Assembly: GCF_009821115.1 (NCBI RefSeq)
Contig: NZ_VYTY01000005.1
Coordinates: 62,001-126,000 of the forward strand
Source: Nitrincola alkalisediminis
Lineage (GTDB): Bacteria > Pseudomonadota > Gammaproteobacteria > Pseudomonadales > Balneatricaceae
Length of the DNA stretch: 64,000 nucleotides
Reading direction: 5' to 3'
Below are positions 26,009 to 34,941 of the stretch, piece by piece; the stretch's first letter is position 1; each line of letters opens with the position of its first letter. Position numbers and translations under genes: made by a program. The notes under the pieces are model-generated. The model did no database searches and had not been told where the DNA came from. It saw only the letters and a list, made by a program, of their open reading frames with translations.

Positions 26009-26113
26009 TCAGTGGTGAAGTGTCGTGCGCAGTGCTGCAATGTCTTCTTCGGTTAGGCCTGATGCTAGTGCAATTTGCGCATCGGTGAGTAGGTTCATCA
26101 GAACCCAATACAT
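26009..26113 (-). pseudogene. 34-codon open frame resembling an Rpn C-terminal tail
   Basis: Within the 165-bp gap after deoR a short minus-strand frame reads MYWVLMNLLTDAQIALASG and then LTEEDIAALRTTLHH. The LTDAQIA..SGLTEEDIAALR pattern resembles the last helices of Rpn-family proteins. There is no clear ribosome site, so this is more likely a gene remnant than an expressed peptide. Confidence 0.25.
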
Positions 26114-26154
26114 CAGGCAGTAAAGACTAGTACGTTGACAAACGGTTGGAGCCC

Positions 26155-26556
26155 TTACACATCACTCTGCTCCAACCAACGCTGTGCCAACATATGTCCT
26201 TGCTTGGCCGCGAGCGTATAATACTGTTTGGCTTTTACACCATCCGGCTGAAAATAATGCTCGAAGCCCTGCTCAAATACCCGACCCATCTGATACTGGG
26301 CTTTCATATCCCCTAAATCAGCGGCGCGCTGCAGGTAAATGGCGCCCTGAATACGGTTACTGACGCCCTCTCCTCGAAAATGCAGCAAATGCCCGTAAAC
26401 GGATAAGGCACGGCGGTTGCCATGATCGGCCGCGTAACGGAATAACTTCATCACACCTTGGTGTTGGGCTTTGCCACTGCGGGCAAAGGGTGAGCGAAAC
26501 AACGCATACGCAATCCAAAACACCACAGGGGCGAGCAACGTGCCAATAAAACGCAT
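26155..26556 (-). CDS. Sel1-repeat protein with N-terminal membrane anchor
   Basis: 133 residues. A hydrophobic N-terminal segment (FIGTLLAPVVFWIAYALF) is followed by Sel1-like repeats: LFRYAADHGNRRALSVYGHLL, AIYLQRAADLGDMKAQYQMG and YYTLAAKQGHMLAQRWL in broken order. Such solenoids mediate protein contacts. It lies 37 bp after the second importer permease and could be co-transcribed with it. Specific role unknown. Confidence 0.75.
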   Translation of the reverse strand: MRFIGTLLAPVVFWIAYALFRSPFARSGKAQHQGVMKLFRYAADHGNRRALSVYGHLLHFRGEGVSNRIQGAIYLQRAADLGDMKAQYQMGRVFEQGFEHYFQPDGVKAKQYYTLAAKQGHMLAQRWLEQSDV

Positions 26557-26593
26557 TCGGTGTTCCGCCCCTCTATTCTGTCAGGTCTTCAGG

Positions 26594-28270
26594 TTAATAT
26601 TCACCACTCAATCGACGACGTCCCAACAGGGTCAACACCAATAAGAGGAATGTCGTACTAAAAATGGCCACAACGCTCATCGCCATCCCAAGGCCGGGTG
26701 ACCCCTGCTCAAATTGACCAAAAACAAAGGTTGATACCGTCGTCAGGCCTGCTGGGGCAACCATGAGCGAAGCAACTAGCTCCCTTGACGCGATCGCAAA
26801 CACCAGAAGCATCGCCACAATCAGTGCCGGAGACAAGGCGGGTAGCAACACTCGAATAAACATTTGTACAAACCCAGCCCCACAGACGCGCGCGGCGGCT
26901 TCGAGATTTTCACTCATTTGCCGGAAGCTTGCACTAGCATACCGCACCGGATACGGCAGTAGCAAACAGGTGTAGGCCAGCAACAGCATAGCACTGGTGT
27001 TGTACACCTGAATCGGCCAATGGGTTTGATTCCACGCGAGAATTAAACCCACAGCCACCACAATCCCCGGCATGGCATTGGGCAATAACGATAAAAAATC
27101 CAAAAGCTTATGGCCTTTAACTTGTGCTCGCACCACTAAATAGCCAATCAATGCACCCAGAATACCTGTTAACAGCGCCGCCCCTGTCGCCAAGCCTAGA
27201 CTGGTCGACAAAGCCTGCAACGCACCGGCACGATTATTAAAAAGTGCCTCAAAATGCCGCAGTGATAGATTGCTCCAACTCAACCCACCCGATAAGGTTG
27301 AAGATAACGCCGTTGCTAAAACCGCAAGAATCGGAACCGCTACCGAAATAAACGCAACCAACATAAAGAGCATAAACACCGGCCATTTCAAACGGCCCAG
27401 TTCGATCTGCTCAATCGCAGACGGCTTACCCGTCACCGAAATATACGAACGACGCGTGACTAACCAATGCTGAAAATAAAAGGCTGCCATCGCCAGTATC
27501 ACCAACAATAATGACAAGACCGACGCACCAGGAATATCCAAAGGCCAGTCGGAAAAACGCTCATGAATGCCCGTCACTAACACAAAGTAGCCAGATTGAG
27601 CACCCAATGTCGCGGGGGTTCCAAACTCTTCAATCGTTAAAACAAACACCAACAATAAACTCGCCGCCATACCGGGGATCGATAAGGGCAAGCTAATTCG
27701 AAAGAATGACCGCCATGGCCCGGCACCACAGACGCGTCCCACCGACGCATAACGCCCACCGACAGCCATTAATGTTCTTGAAATGGCAAAATACACCACA
27801 GGAAACACATTCAGCACCATAACGAATGCAATCCCCCAGAAGGAGAATAAAAATGCATCGGCATTAAACCCGAGGAGTTGTTGCAAGTAGCCTCGGTTTT
27901 GTAAGGACATCATCCAAGCTAAAGCAGCAATGTAAGGTGGTATCAGGAAAGGCACCAGAAACACCACATCCCAAATAGCAGCACCTGGCACTTTCGCCAG
28001 TGCTCTTAAAGCACCCAGTGGAATCGCGAGCAAAGCACTGCCCAGCACAACCGCCAAACCAAGCTTAAGAGTATTGCCGAGCAAATGCGCGAGCTCAGGA
28101 TCTTTCAGTGTCGGAATAAACACCGAAAAAGGCTGAGCCCAACTGCCCCGGCTTACGTCTGGGAAGATCGCCTGCAATACAATGTAGAGTAAAGGCAGTC
28201 CAACCAAAAGTAGGAGGATGCCAGCCGTTGCTAGCATCACACCTTGCATCGTATAAGCCGATAATCTCAT
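26594..28270 (-). CDS. ABC transporter permease, fused two-domain (second importer)
   Basis: 558 residues, about 12 membrane segments in two halves with EAA-type loops (GRVCGAGPWRSFFRISLPL and EAAARVCGAGFVQMFIRVLLP). Same class as the permease at 22406..24115 but clearly diverged. Its ATG overlaps the stop of the binding-protein gene. Last core component of an ATPase-binding protein-permease operon. Confidence 0.86.
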   Translation of the reverse strand: MRLSAYTMQGVMLATAGILLLLVGLPLLYIVLQAIFPDVSRGSWAQPFSVFIPTLKDPELAHLLGNTLKLGLAVVLGSALLAIPLGALRALAKVPGAAIWDVVFLVPFLIPPYIAALAWMMSLQNRGYLQQLLGFNADAFLFSFWGIAFVMVLNVFPVVYFAISRTLMAVGGRYASVGRVCGAGPWRSFFRISLPLSIPGMAASLLLVFVLTIEEFGTPATLGAQSGYFVLVTGIHERFSDWPLDIPGASVLSLLLVILAMAAFYFQHWLVTRRSYISVTGKPSAIEQIELGRLKWPVFMLFMLVAFISVAVPILAVLATALSSTLSGGLSWSNLSLRHFEALFNNRAGALQALSTSLGLATGAALLTGILGALIGYLVVRAQVKGHKLLDFLSLLPNAMPGIVVAVGLILAWNQTHWPIQVYNTSAMLLLAYTCLLLPYPVRYASASFRQMSENLEAAARVCGAGFVQMFIRVLLPALSPALIVAMLLVFAIASRELVASLMVAPAGLTTVSTFVFGQFEQGSPGLGMAMSVVAIFSTTFLLLVLTLLGRRRLSGEY

Positions 28271-29241
28271 TAGTTTGACTGACCAAAAATCGCTCTGAAA
28301 GACTGCAGTATGTCTTCGCGACGCGCTTCGTATTGCGCTTCATCATACTGAATCAGGTTCAGCTCATTAAGCGTTGGACGCAATGCTGGAATATCGGTTC
28401 TCGCTGGCATTAAGTAACTTTGCGCTACACGCTCTTGACCGGCATCGGACAAAACGAAATCAATAAAGGCTTTCGCTTGATCAGGTGACTTTGTCGATTT
28501 GAAAATCATCATCGGTCTTGGTGCAATCACCGTGCCACTTTCAGGAAACACCACTTCAATCGCCTCACCATCGGCTTGCTGACCTAAAGCAATGTAATCC
28601 ACGGCACCAAACACCACTGACTTGGCACCCTGCAACACAGGATTCAGCGCACGTGCATTCGGTCCTGGCACAATCATGTTGTTGTCTTTCAGCTGTTGCA
28701 TTAATGACCAGGTTGCATCCTCGCCCTGTGAAGCCAGCAAGCCTGTAATCAACTGAAAAGCCGCCCCAGACTGAGCAGGGTCCGGCATGGTGACTTCATT
28801 GTTGTAAGCAGGCTGAGCCAAGTCTGACCAGTCTTTTGGCATCGTCACTTGACTGTTTTTATTCCACACCATCGCGAGGGCCGACACGCCTTGGGCAACA
28901 TAATGCGTGTCTTTTAAATACTCGGGGACCTGTGTTGCATTCGGTGACACATGCTCCAACAAATCGCCGCGCGCTTTTAAGTCAACGGCAGAGTCCCAAG
29001 ACGCTGAAATCAAAATATCGGCAATGGGATTGGCCTGTTCAGCTTCTAAACGGGCCATCACCTGCCCTGTCGTCCCTTGAAACACATTCACCGCAATTCC
29101 AGACTGGGCCGTGAAATCCTGCGCAAGATGGTTAATTAAGCTTTCGGGGCCAGCGGAGTAAACCGTTAAGGTTTGTGCTTGGGCACTGGCAGCCAAGGTG
29201 ATTGATAAAATAGCAGACGCCAAAAGTTGTTTTGTGTTCAC
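28270..29241 (-). CDS. Periplasmic binding protein (second importer, PhnS/AepX-like candidate)
   Basis: 323 residues, GTG start. Signal peptide MNTKQLLASAILSITLAASAQA, mature start QTLTVYSAGPESLINHLAQDF. Features such as GTTGQVMARLEAE and MPDPAQSGAAFQLITGL are shared with 2-aminoethylphosphonate and ferric-iron binding proteins. The Pho box before the operon and the PhnR/PhnF-like GntR regulator 3 kb upstream favour a phosphonate substrate. No phnW or phnX catabolic genes are in the window. Confidence 0.8.
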   Translation of the reverse strand: MNTKQLLASAILSITLAASAQAQTLTVYSAGPESLINHLAQDFTAQSGIAVNVFQGTTGQVMARLEAEQANPIADILISASWDSAVDLKARGDLLEHVSPNATQVPEYLKDTHYVAQGVSALAMVWNKNSQVTMPKDWSDLAQPAYNNEVTMPDPAQSGAAFQLITGLLASQGEDATWSLMQQLKDNNMIVPGPNARALNPVLQGAKSVVFGAVDYIALGQQADGEAIEVVFPESGTVIAPRPMMIFKSTKSPDQAKAFIDFVLSDAGQERVAQSYLMPARTDIPALRPTLNELNLIQYDEAQYEARREDILQSFRAIFGQSN

Positions 29242-29257
29242 AGTGAAGCCTCACGTT

Positions 29258-30373
29258 TTAAATGTAGGTATGATCGGATACAGAACGCAGTTCGATGACA
29301 CGGTTATTCGAATCCCACGCCCGAATCTGGCGCAGATCAATATGAAGATAGCCTTGAGGTGCAGGAGGATCTTGCGTCAGCATCTGCAGGCGAACACCGC
29401 TCGGGGACAGCACTAGGGTGATACTGTAGAACTCACCTTGATACACCGAGGCAAACACCTCGACCGGATAAGCCGAGGGTGTCGACGACACCTGTAATGC
29501 GGATCGCGGTAGCATAATTTGCACTTGAGTCTGCTCTTCTGCATCAGGCAAAGACAAAGGCAAGGGTGGTAAAGAAGAGTCCAGCCAAAGCCCTTTAGCA
29601 TCGACGGTTGCACTCATCAAAGTCCCAGCGTCTAGAAACTTAGCGACATCGGGCGTGGCTGGTTGACGATACAGCACTTGAGCCGGTGCAATCTGTTCAA
29701 TGATCCCCTTGTGTAAGACCGCAACCTGATCCGCCATGGCATAGGCTTCGTGTTGATCGTGCGTGACAAACACTGCGGTTAAGTGCAGGGATTTAATCAG
29801 ACGGCGAATCTCAACGGCGAGAGACTCTCGCAACCCCTTATCCAGATTCGACAAGGGCTCGTCCATCAACAACAAACGCGGTTCACTAACGATCGCTCTC
29901 GCTAAGGCCACTCGCTGTTGTTGACCGCCCGATAAAGTACCAGGGGATCGACTGGCAAAGGCTTGCAGACCCACAGTATTTAAAGCCCATTCAACTTTTT
30001 TCTGACGTTCAGATTTAGCGATGCCCTGCATCGTCAAAGGAAAGGCGACATTTTCAGCCACAGTCATGTGCGGCCATAAGGCATAATCCTGAAACACCAT
30101 GCCCAACCGCCGTGCTTCGGGTGGCAGGCAGCCGCGTGGACCTGACACTTCTTCGCCAGAGATCAGAATACGGCCTTCAGATGGCTCTATAAGCCCTGCG
30201 ATACAACGCAGCAAGGTGGTTTTTCCACAGCCAGATGGACCGAGTAACGCTAACACTTGCCCAGCAGGTAACGTCAGGTTGACTGAGGCTAAGGCCTCAA
30301 CGCCGGCAAAGCGTTTTACGACGCCCTTTATGTCTAGAGCCGGTTGCGTTGTATGTTGTGTTAATGCATTCAC
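29258..30373 (-). CDS. ABC transporter ATP-binding protein (second importer)
   Basis: 371 residues, GTG start with AGGGTGG upstream. Walker A GPSGCGKTTLL, signature [15 protein letters not shown], Walker B LLLMDEPLSNLD, H-loop VTHDQHEA, and a TOBE-like C-terminus. First gene of the operon, 58 bp after a Pho box. Confidence 0.87.
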   Translation of the reverse strand: MNALTQHTTQPALDIKGVVKRFAGVEALASVNLTLPAGQVLALLGPSGCGKTTLLRCIAGLIEPSEGRILISGEEVSGPRGCLPPEARRLGMVFQDYALWPHMTVAENVAFPLTMQGIAKSERQKKVEWALNTVGLQAFASRSPGTLSGGQQQRVALARAIVSEPRLLLMDEPLSNLDKGLRESLAVEIRRLIKSLHLTAVFVTHDQHEAYAMADQVAVLHKGIIEQIAPAQVLYRQPATPDVAKFLDAGTLMSATVDAKGLWLDSSLPPLPLSLPDAEEQTQVQIMLPRSALQVSSTPSAYPVEVFASVYQGEFYSITLVLSPSGVRLQMLTQDPPAPQGYLHIDLRQIRAWDSNNRVIELRSVSDHTYI

Positions 30374-30430
30374 AGGAAAGCCACCCTAAAAAACAATCCA
30401 AAGAGGCTAATCCCTTTTTATTGCGTTTCG

Positions 30431-30458
30431 GTGACATACAGATGACAAATACATGACG
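30431..30458 (-). promoter_or_regulatory. Pho box before the second ABC importer
   Basis: Three minus-strand half-sites (CGTCAT, TGTCAT, TGTCAC) at 30453, 30442 and 30431 lie in exact 11-bp register, 58 bp upstream of the ATPase start codon. Confidence 0.8.
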
Positions 30459-30498
30459 GAAACTAAGGAACCATCGATCCGCAATCGTTTAGATTCGC

Positions 30499-32310
30499 TT
30501 ATTCAGCGGTCAATTGAAAATATCCATTCAGCGCTTTTTTGGACTCGGACTTTGCCATCGCGGCCATCTCGGCCAACTCATCCTCGCTGATCCGACTCAT
30601 GCCCTTAAGCCACACCACTCCGATAGAGATAGAGGCTAGGGGCATCTTTTGCTCCTTTCCTTTTCGATTTTTGCCCAGATGATAGCCCTGCTCTAAAATG
30701 CTCGGGTTGTAGATATGTTTGATGCTTTCAAAAAAGTCCCTTCTAAGCCTTTGACACACAGACTCAATCTGCGGATTTCTCGACATCACCACAAAATCAT
30801 CCCCCCCAATATGACCTACAAAATCGGCCGCACCGGTAAAGGTACTTTTCAATAACACGCTTAATTTTAAAATAACCGTGTCACCCACTTTATACCCCAA
30901 ATAATCATTCAAAGGCTTAAAATGACTGATATCAACATAGGCAAAATAAAAACTTTCACCTCGCTCAATACGCTTCTCAACTTCAGTTTTAATCGGCACA
31001 TTGCCTGGCAATTGCGTTAAGGGGTTCGCATAACGGGCAATTTGAATACGCTGCTGCGTTAGCTGTTTAAGCAAGGAGCGCGTCGTCCCCATTCCCAAGT
31101 AATACCCCTGCTCAACAACAATAAAGTGCTGTTTAAGATAGTGGTAATCTTCATCGATCAAGCGCTGGCTGACATCGTCCAACGACATATTAACATCGAC
31201 AATCAACGAGTCCTTGTTAATAAACTTAATGACGGGATGCTTTTCATACAAGGCACGACCATACTGACTTCCATACAGCTCCAATACACGCCAACGGTGT
31301 AAAAGTCCTAAGGGTCGGCCATCATCTACGATTGGCAAGGAAAAAATCGTAGGATTTTTTTGCAATACGTCCCAAGCATGTTTTAAGGACGTCATTGAAC
31401 TCACCGGCTCAATATACTCGGAAAGGTCACGCGCAAACTGCCCATACGTACGCGGCTGAGGCATCTCTTTGGTTTGACACAGTTCTAATGAGGCGTTGGG
31501 AATAGCACGAGGTCGTCCAAAGTAAAAACCTTGAATCAGATGAATATTTAACGCTTTTACCACCGCGAGTTCGGCGCTGGTTTCCACGCCTTCGGCAATG
31601 ATCTCGCACCCAATTCGCTCCGATAAATCAACCAGCGAGCGCACAAACTCGCGCTTCACCAAGTCTTCATGGATATCACGTATAAAATGACGATCAATCT
31701 TCACAAAATCGGGTTTTAAATCTGACCAAAGCTTCAAGCCAGAGTACCCTGCGCCAAGATCATCTATGGCAATCAAAAAGCCTTGTTCTCTGAGCCAGGT
31801 CACGGCTAATTTTAACTGCACTATATTCGTGATTGGAAAGCGCTCGGACATTTCAATCACAATACTACTGGCCGAAATGTTGCGCTTTTTTAGACTTAAC
31901 AGCAGTTTTTTAACGCCAAACCCGGGATGCATTAACATCTCAGGGTTCATGTTAATAAACACTTTGTTGGTTAAAGAGTATTGTTGCCAATGCTCCAACG
32001 TTGCATTCAAACAGCACAACTCCAGTTGACTATTCTTCTCACAACGCTCTGCGGTTTCGAACAAAATCGGTGCCGCATGCAAGGGGCTGTCAGAAGGCCC
32101 ACGGCTTAAGGCTTCGTATCCGAAGACCTCAATTTGCTGTACGTCCACAATCGGTTGAAACAAGGTACTGATGCGCTTGTTGGCTAAGATTGCCGATAAT
32201 TCGACACAAAGCTGTTCATTCGTAGGTAATAGGGGGAAAATCTTAGACATGTCATCATGAACTCTTGTGTCATTATCGGTGTATCCTGCGCGCAATTCCG
32301 GCTGTTTCAT
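30499..32310 (-). CDS. EAL-CBS-GGDEF cyclic-di-GMP protein
   Basis: 603 residues. The N-terminal EAL domain is complete by eye: FGYEALSRGP near residue 67, EMSERFP, AIDDLGAGYSGL, DFVKIDRHFI and AEGVET. A middle region (about residues 300-420) looks like a CBS pair. The C-terminal GGDEF domain has FAYVDISHFKPLNDYLGY and GGDDF in place of GGDEF. So phosphodiesterase activity is plausible, while cyclase activity is uncertain with the changed signature. No membrane segments, hence cytoplasmic. An alternative start is the ATG at codon 21 (MSKIFPLL). A Pho box precedes it. Confidence 0.88.
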   Translation of the reverse strand: MKQPELRAGYTDNDTRVHDDMSKIFPLLPTNEQLCVELSAILANKRISTLFQPIVDVQQIEVFGYEALSRGPSDSPLHAAPILFETAERCEKNSQLELCCLNATLEHWQQYSLTNKVFINMNPEMLMHPGFGVKKLLLSLKKRNISASSIVIEMSERFPITNIVQLKLAVTWLREQGFLIAIDDLGAGYSGLKLWSDLKPDFVKIDRHFIRDIHEDLVKREFVRSLVDLSERIGCEIIAEGVETSAELAVVKALNIHLIQGFYFGRPRAIPNASLELCQTKEMPQPRTYGQFARDLSEYIEPVSSMTSLKHAWDVLQKNPTIFSLPIVDDGRPLGLLHRWRVLELYGSQYGRALYEKHPVIKFINKDSLIVDVNMSLDDVSQRLIDEDYHYLKQHFIVVEQGYYLGMGTTRSLLKQLTQQRIQIARYANPLTQLPGNVPIKTEVEKRIERGESFYFAYVDISHFKPLNDYLGYKVGDTVILKLSVLLKSTFTGAADFVGHIGGDDFVVMSRNPQIESVCQRLRRDFFESIKHIYNPSILEQGYHLGKNRKGKEQKMPLASISIGVVWLKGMSRISEDELAEMAAMAKSESKKALNGYFQLTAE

Positions 32311-32383
32311 CGACTGACTCTTGTCCTTGAGTCGCTTACTGACTTTAAATCAATACCTTGAATACAAAGCGCATTGTAAGAAT

Positions 32384-32411
32384 ATGTAAGTTTTATGACA
32401 GCTTGATGACA
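32384..32411 (-). promoter_or_regulatory. Pho box before the EAL-CBS-GGDEF gene
   Basis: Minus-strand half-sites TGTCAT at 32406 and 32395 plus TTACAT at 32384 stand in 11-bp register, 74 bp before the start codon. The GntR gene ends 31 bp further upstream on the same strand, so the site lies in the promoter region of the c-di-GMP gene. Confidence 0.7.
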
Positions 32412-32441
32412 AACAAGTGCTCCCAACAGCCAACAGCGGAA

Positions 32442-33164
32442 TTAAAGACTTTGAGTACTCACACGAATGGTTAGCACATCATGTAACCAGTATTCCTCAT
32501 CATACTCAATGGCTTCACCCTTTGCGGTTTGACCCAAACGCGTGATAAACAACCCGGGACACCCCGAGTTCACATCCAAAGCCTCAGCTATAGAGCCAAT
32601 AAGTGCAATGGGTGTGATGGTGATTTGTTTTCGTTTCAGCTCAATGCCATATTTTTCGTTGAGCATTTTCCATAATGCATCCACTGGCTGCTGATCAAGA
32701 TGCGGTAAGTAAATAGGGTTTAACCAAATGCGCTCAATAAACACTAAGCGTTCATCAACATAGCGTTTACGTCTCAGTAAATACACATCCGCAACCTCGC
32801 CCAATTTTAAGGCTTTGGCAACGTGAACAGGAGCGGGCATCCGCTCAATACCAACCACCTCCGTACGCGGTGTTCGACCTTGATCAGCAACATAACGTGT
32901 GAAGCTAATGTCCATCACCGGATCGTATTCCAGACGAGGTGCGGACACAAACCAACCACGGCGATTACTGCGGTATATAGCCCCTTCACTTTCTAGCTGA
33001 GCCAGTGCCTGTCTTAATGTCACACGCGTGGTTTCGAAGGTCTCAGCCAATGCGCGTTCAGAAGGCAAACGCGTTCCCGGCTGAAGAGCTCCTCGCGCCA
33101 TGTGCTCAAGCAATTGATCCCTGAGTTGTAAGTAGAGTGGCTGGTCTGACATGACAGCATCCAA
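32442..33164 (-). CDS. GntR-family regulator with UTRA domain (PhnR/PhnF-like)
   Basis: 240 residues. N-terminal GntR winged helix (QLRDQLLEHMARGALQPG, LPSERALAETFETTRVTLRQAL) and a C-terminal UTRA ligand domain (ERIWLNP, ITITPIALIG, EEYWLHDVLTIRV). This layout includes PhnF and PhnR, regulators of phosphonate uptake and use. It may start four codons later at MSDQPLY. Divergent from the PAP2 gene, so the 144-bp gap contains both promoters and a Pho box that faces PAP2. Confidence 0.85.
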   Translation of the reverse strand: MDAVMSDQPLYLQLRDQLLEHMARGALQPGTRLPSERALAETFETTRVTLRQALAQLESEGAIYRSNRRGWFVSAPRLEYDPVMDISFTRYVADQGRTPRTEVVGIERMPAPVHVAKALKLGEVADVYLLRRKRYVDERLVFIERIWLNPIYLPHLDQQPVDALWKMLNEKYGIELKRKQITITPIALIGSIAEALDVNSGCPGLFITRLGQTAKGEAIEYDEEYWLHDVLTIRVSTQSL

Positions 33165-33246
33165 AATTGGCTAGTTTACCCATATTCGCAGAATCTTAAC
33201 ACGCTGCTTACGCATCAACCGTCCACGTCATTAAGTTTTAACGCAC

Positions 33247-33264
33247 CTGTCATCCCTCTGTCAT
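33247..33264 (+). promoter_or_regulatory. Pho box before the PAP2-glycosyltransferase operon
   Basis: Two perfect CTGTCAT half-sites separated by 4 bp (11-bp period), the best Pho box in the window, 45 bp before the PAP2 start codon. Confidence 0.88.
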
Positions 33265-33308
33265 TTTTCATGCAGGATAATGAAGCGACTGAAATAAGGA
33301 GTGAGAAT

Positions 33309-33836
33309 ATGATGACTCTGGATAAAATCACATCCGTCGATCGGCAACTCTTTTTTTACCTGTATGATTGGGGTAAACACCGCCCTATCCATCATTTAAG
33401 CTTAACCCTATCAAAATGTGGCGATGGCTATTTATATGCGTTCATTGTCCTCGGTGTTTTTTTGTTTGACCGGGTCATTGGCAGTGCATTTTTACTCTGG
33501 GTCGGACTTGCCTTTTTAATTGAGTTGCCTTTGTATTTATTCTTGAAGAATGTCATTCAACGCGAGCGCCCTTATCGTCGCTTCGCAGGGTTACATGCCA
33601 GCATTGCCCCGTCAGATCGCTTTAGTTTCCCTTCAGGTCATACCGCCGCTGCATTTATGTTTGCATTCCTGTTAGCTGAGTTTTATCCCGGATTGAGTTT
33701 AGTTGCCTTTACCGTGGCTTCATGCATTGGCGTCTCTCGCGTATTGCTGGGTGTCCACTATCCAACCGACATCTTGGCAGGCTGTTGTTTAGGTCTATCC
33801 GTCGCGAGTCTTTTATTGGTCTTTAAGAGCAGTTGA
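33309..33836 (+). CDS. PAP2-family membrane phosphatase
   Basis: 175 residues with about five membrane segments. The three acid-phosphatase motifs are complete: KNVIQRERP, FPSGHT and SRVLLGVHYPTDIL. The family includes phosphatidic acid, phosphatidylglycerophosphate and undecaprenyl pyrophosphate phosphatases acting at the outer face of the inner membrane. Start chosen at the ATG with AAGGAG upstream rather than 13 codons earlier. Coupled (1-bp gap) to a glycosyltransferase gene and preceded by a strong Pho box; this suggests it makes diacylglycerol for glycolipid synthesis (inference). Confidence 0.87.
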   Translation: MMTLDKITSVDRQLFFYLYDWGKHRPIHHLSLTLSKCGDGYLYAFIVLGVFLFDRVIGSAFLLWVGLAFLIELPLYLFLKNVIQRERPYRRFAGLHASIAPSDRFSFPSGHTAAAFMFAFLLAEFYPGLSLVAFTVASCIGVSRVLLGVHYPTDILAGCCLGLSVASLLLVFKSS

Positions 33837-33837
33837 G

Positions 33838-34857
33838 ATGAAAATCCTCTATGGCGTGCAAGCCACAGGCAATGGTCATATAACACGTGCACGAGCGATG
33901 CTGCCCGCCTTAACACGCGCAGGGATAGAGGTCGACTTTGTATTTAGTGGTCGCCCCTCTCAAGACCTGTTTGATATGGATAGGTTTGGCAATTATCGCT
34001 GCTTTTCTGGCTTCACATTCAAGACGGATCAGGGCAAGGTCCAGGCACTGCAAACCCTTATGAATACTCAGCCCCTGCAGTTTTTACGCGATGTTCGTGC
34101 ACTGGACGTCAGCCACTATGATCTGGTTTTGACAGACTTCGAACCGGTCAGTGCTTGGGCTGCAAAGCGTCAAAAGCGATTGTGCGTTGGATTGGCGCAC
34201 CAGTATGCCCTCAAGTACAAGGTGCCTGGCACCCAACGCGCTCCTTGGCTTACACTCAGCCTCAGCGCCTTTGCCCCCGCTACCCATTATCTTGGTATCC
34301 ATTGGCAGGCATTCAATGCGCCCATCCTTCCTCCTTTAATCAGCCCTCTTCCTTGTGCACCACATGAAGCAGAGCCTAGTATGATCCTCGTGTACTTGCC
34401 ATTCGAAGACACATCACAGGTCGTCAGCTGGCTACAGGGCTGTCCTGAACAGTATTTTCGTGTGTATACCCAGGTCGACTACCCTCTTTACTATAAGAAT
34501 GTGCATTTGGTCCCGCTATCACGAACTCAATTTCCGTTAGATCTTGTTGCCAGCCAGGGGGTCATTTGCAACAGTGGTTTTGGTTTGTGCAGCGAAGCTC
34601 TCGTCGCAGGCAAAAAGATCCTTACCAAACCCCTTAAAGGCCAAATTGAGCAAATCTGCAATGCCAAAGCACTGGTCCAAATGCAAAAGGGCACCCTATT
34701 AAAGCGATTTGATCCGAATGAACTTTTAGAGTGGCTAAAACAACCCAGTGCAACCCCCATGGTCTTCCCCCCCGTCTCGGATGCGATTGCCGCTTGGTTA
34801 GCGTCAGGTTGTGAAGTGCCCGTGGCAGGGTTTGTTGAGTCTGTTTGGGATACTTGA
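33838..34857 (+). CDS. MJ1255/VC2487-family glycosyltransferase
   Basis: 339 residues, GT-B-like. The start MKILYGVQATGNGHITRARAM (read in two parts: MKILYGVQ and ATGNGHITRA) with the G-x-GH motif and, near the C-terminus, GVICNSGFGLCSEALVAGKKILTKPLKGQIEQ are diagnostic. UGT/MurG-like fold; acceptor not established. One base separates it from the PAP2 stop, so the pair is translationally linked. Confidence 0.85.
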   Translation: MKILYGVQATGNGHITRARAMLPALTRAGIEVDFVFSGRPSQDLFDMDRFGNYRCFSGFTFKTDQGKVQALQTLMNTQPLQFLRDVRALDVSHYDLVLTDFEPVSAWAAKRQKRLCVGLAHQYALKYKVPGTQRAPWLTLSLSAFAPATHYLGIHWQAFNAPILPPLISPLPCAPHEAEPSMILVYLPFEDTSQVVSWLQGCPEQYFRVYTQVDYPLYYKNVHLVPLSRTQFPLDLVASQGVICNSGFGLCSEALVAGKKILTKPLKGQIEQICNAKALVQMQKGTLLKRFDPNELLEWLKQPSATPMVFPPVSDAIAAWLASGCEVPVAGFVESVWDT

Positions 34858-34877
34858 TTCATCGAAATGACACACCG

Positions 34878-34895
34878 TTGTCACGCGCCTTTCAT
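34878..34895 (+). promoter_or_regulatory. Weak Pho box before olsF
   Basis: TTGTCAC and CTTTCAT are 11 bp apart, 47 bp before the olsF start codon. Each half-site has one or two mismatches, so this is a weaker call than the others; the position matches them well. Confidence 0.5.
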
Positions 34896-34941
34896 CTAAA
34901 TCAGGTTAGATCTTTATAGATAATCCCATAGGATCTGCCCG

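Noticed and set aside
24115-30373. Both Fbp-like ABC systems as ferric iron importers
   Set aside because: Each operon is preceded by a Pho box and no Fur-like 19-bp palindrome was seen; a phosphorus ligand is preferred though not proven.
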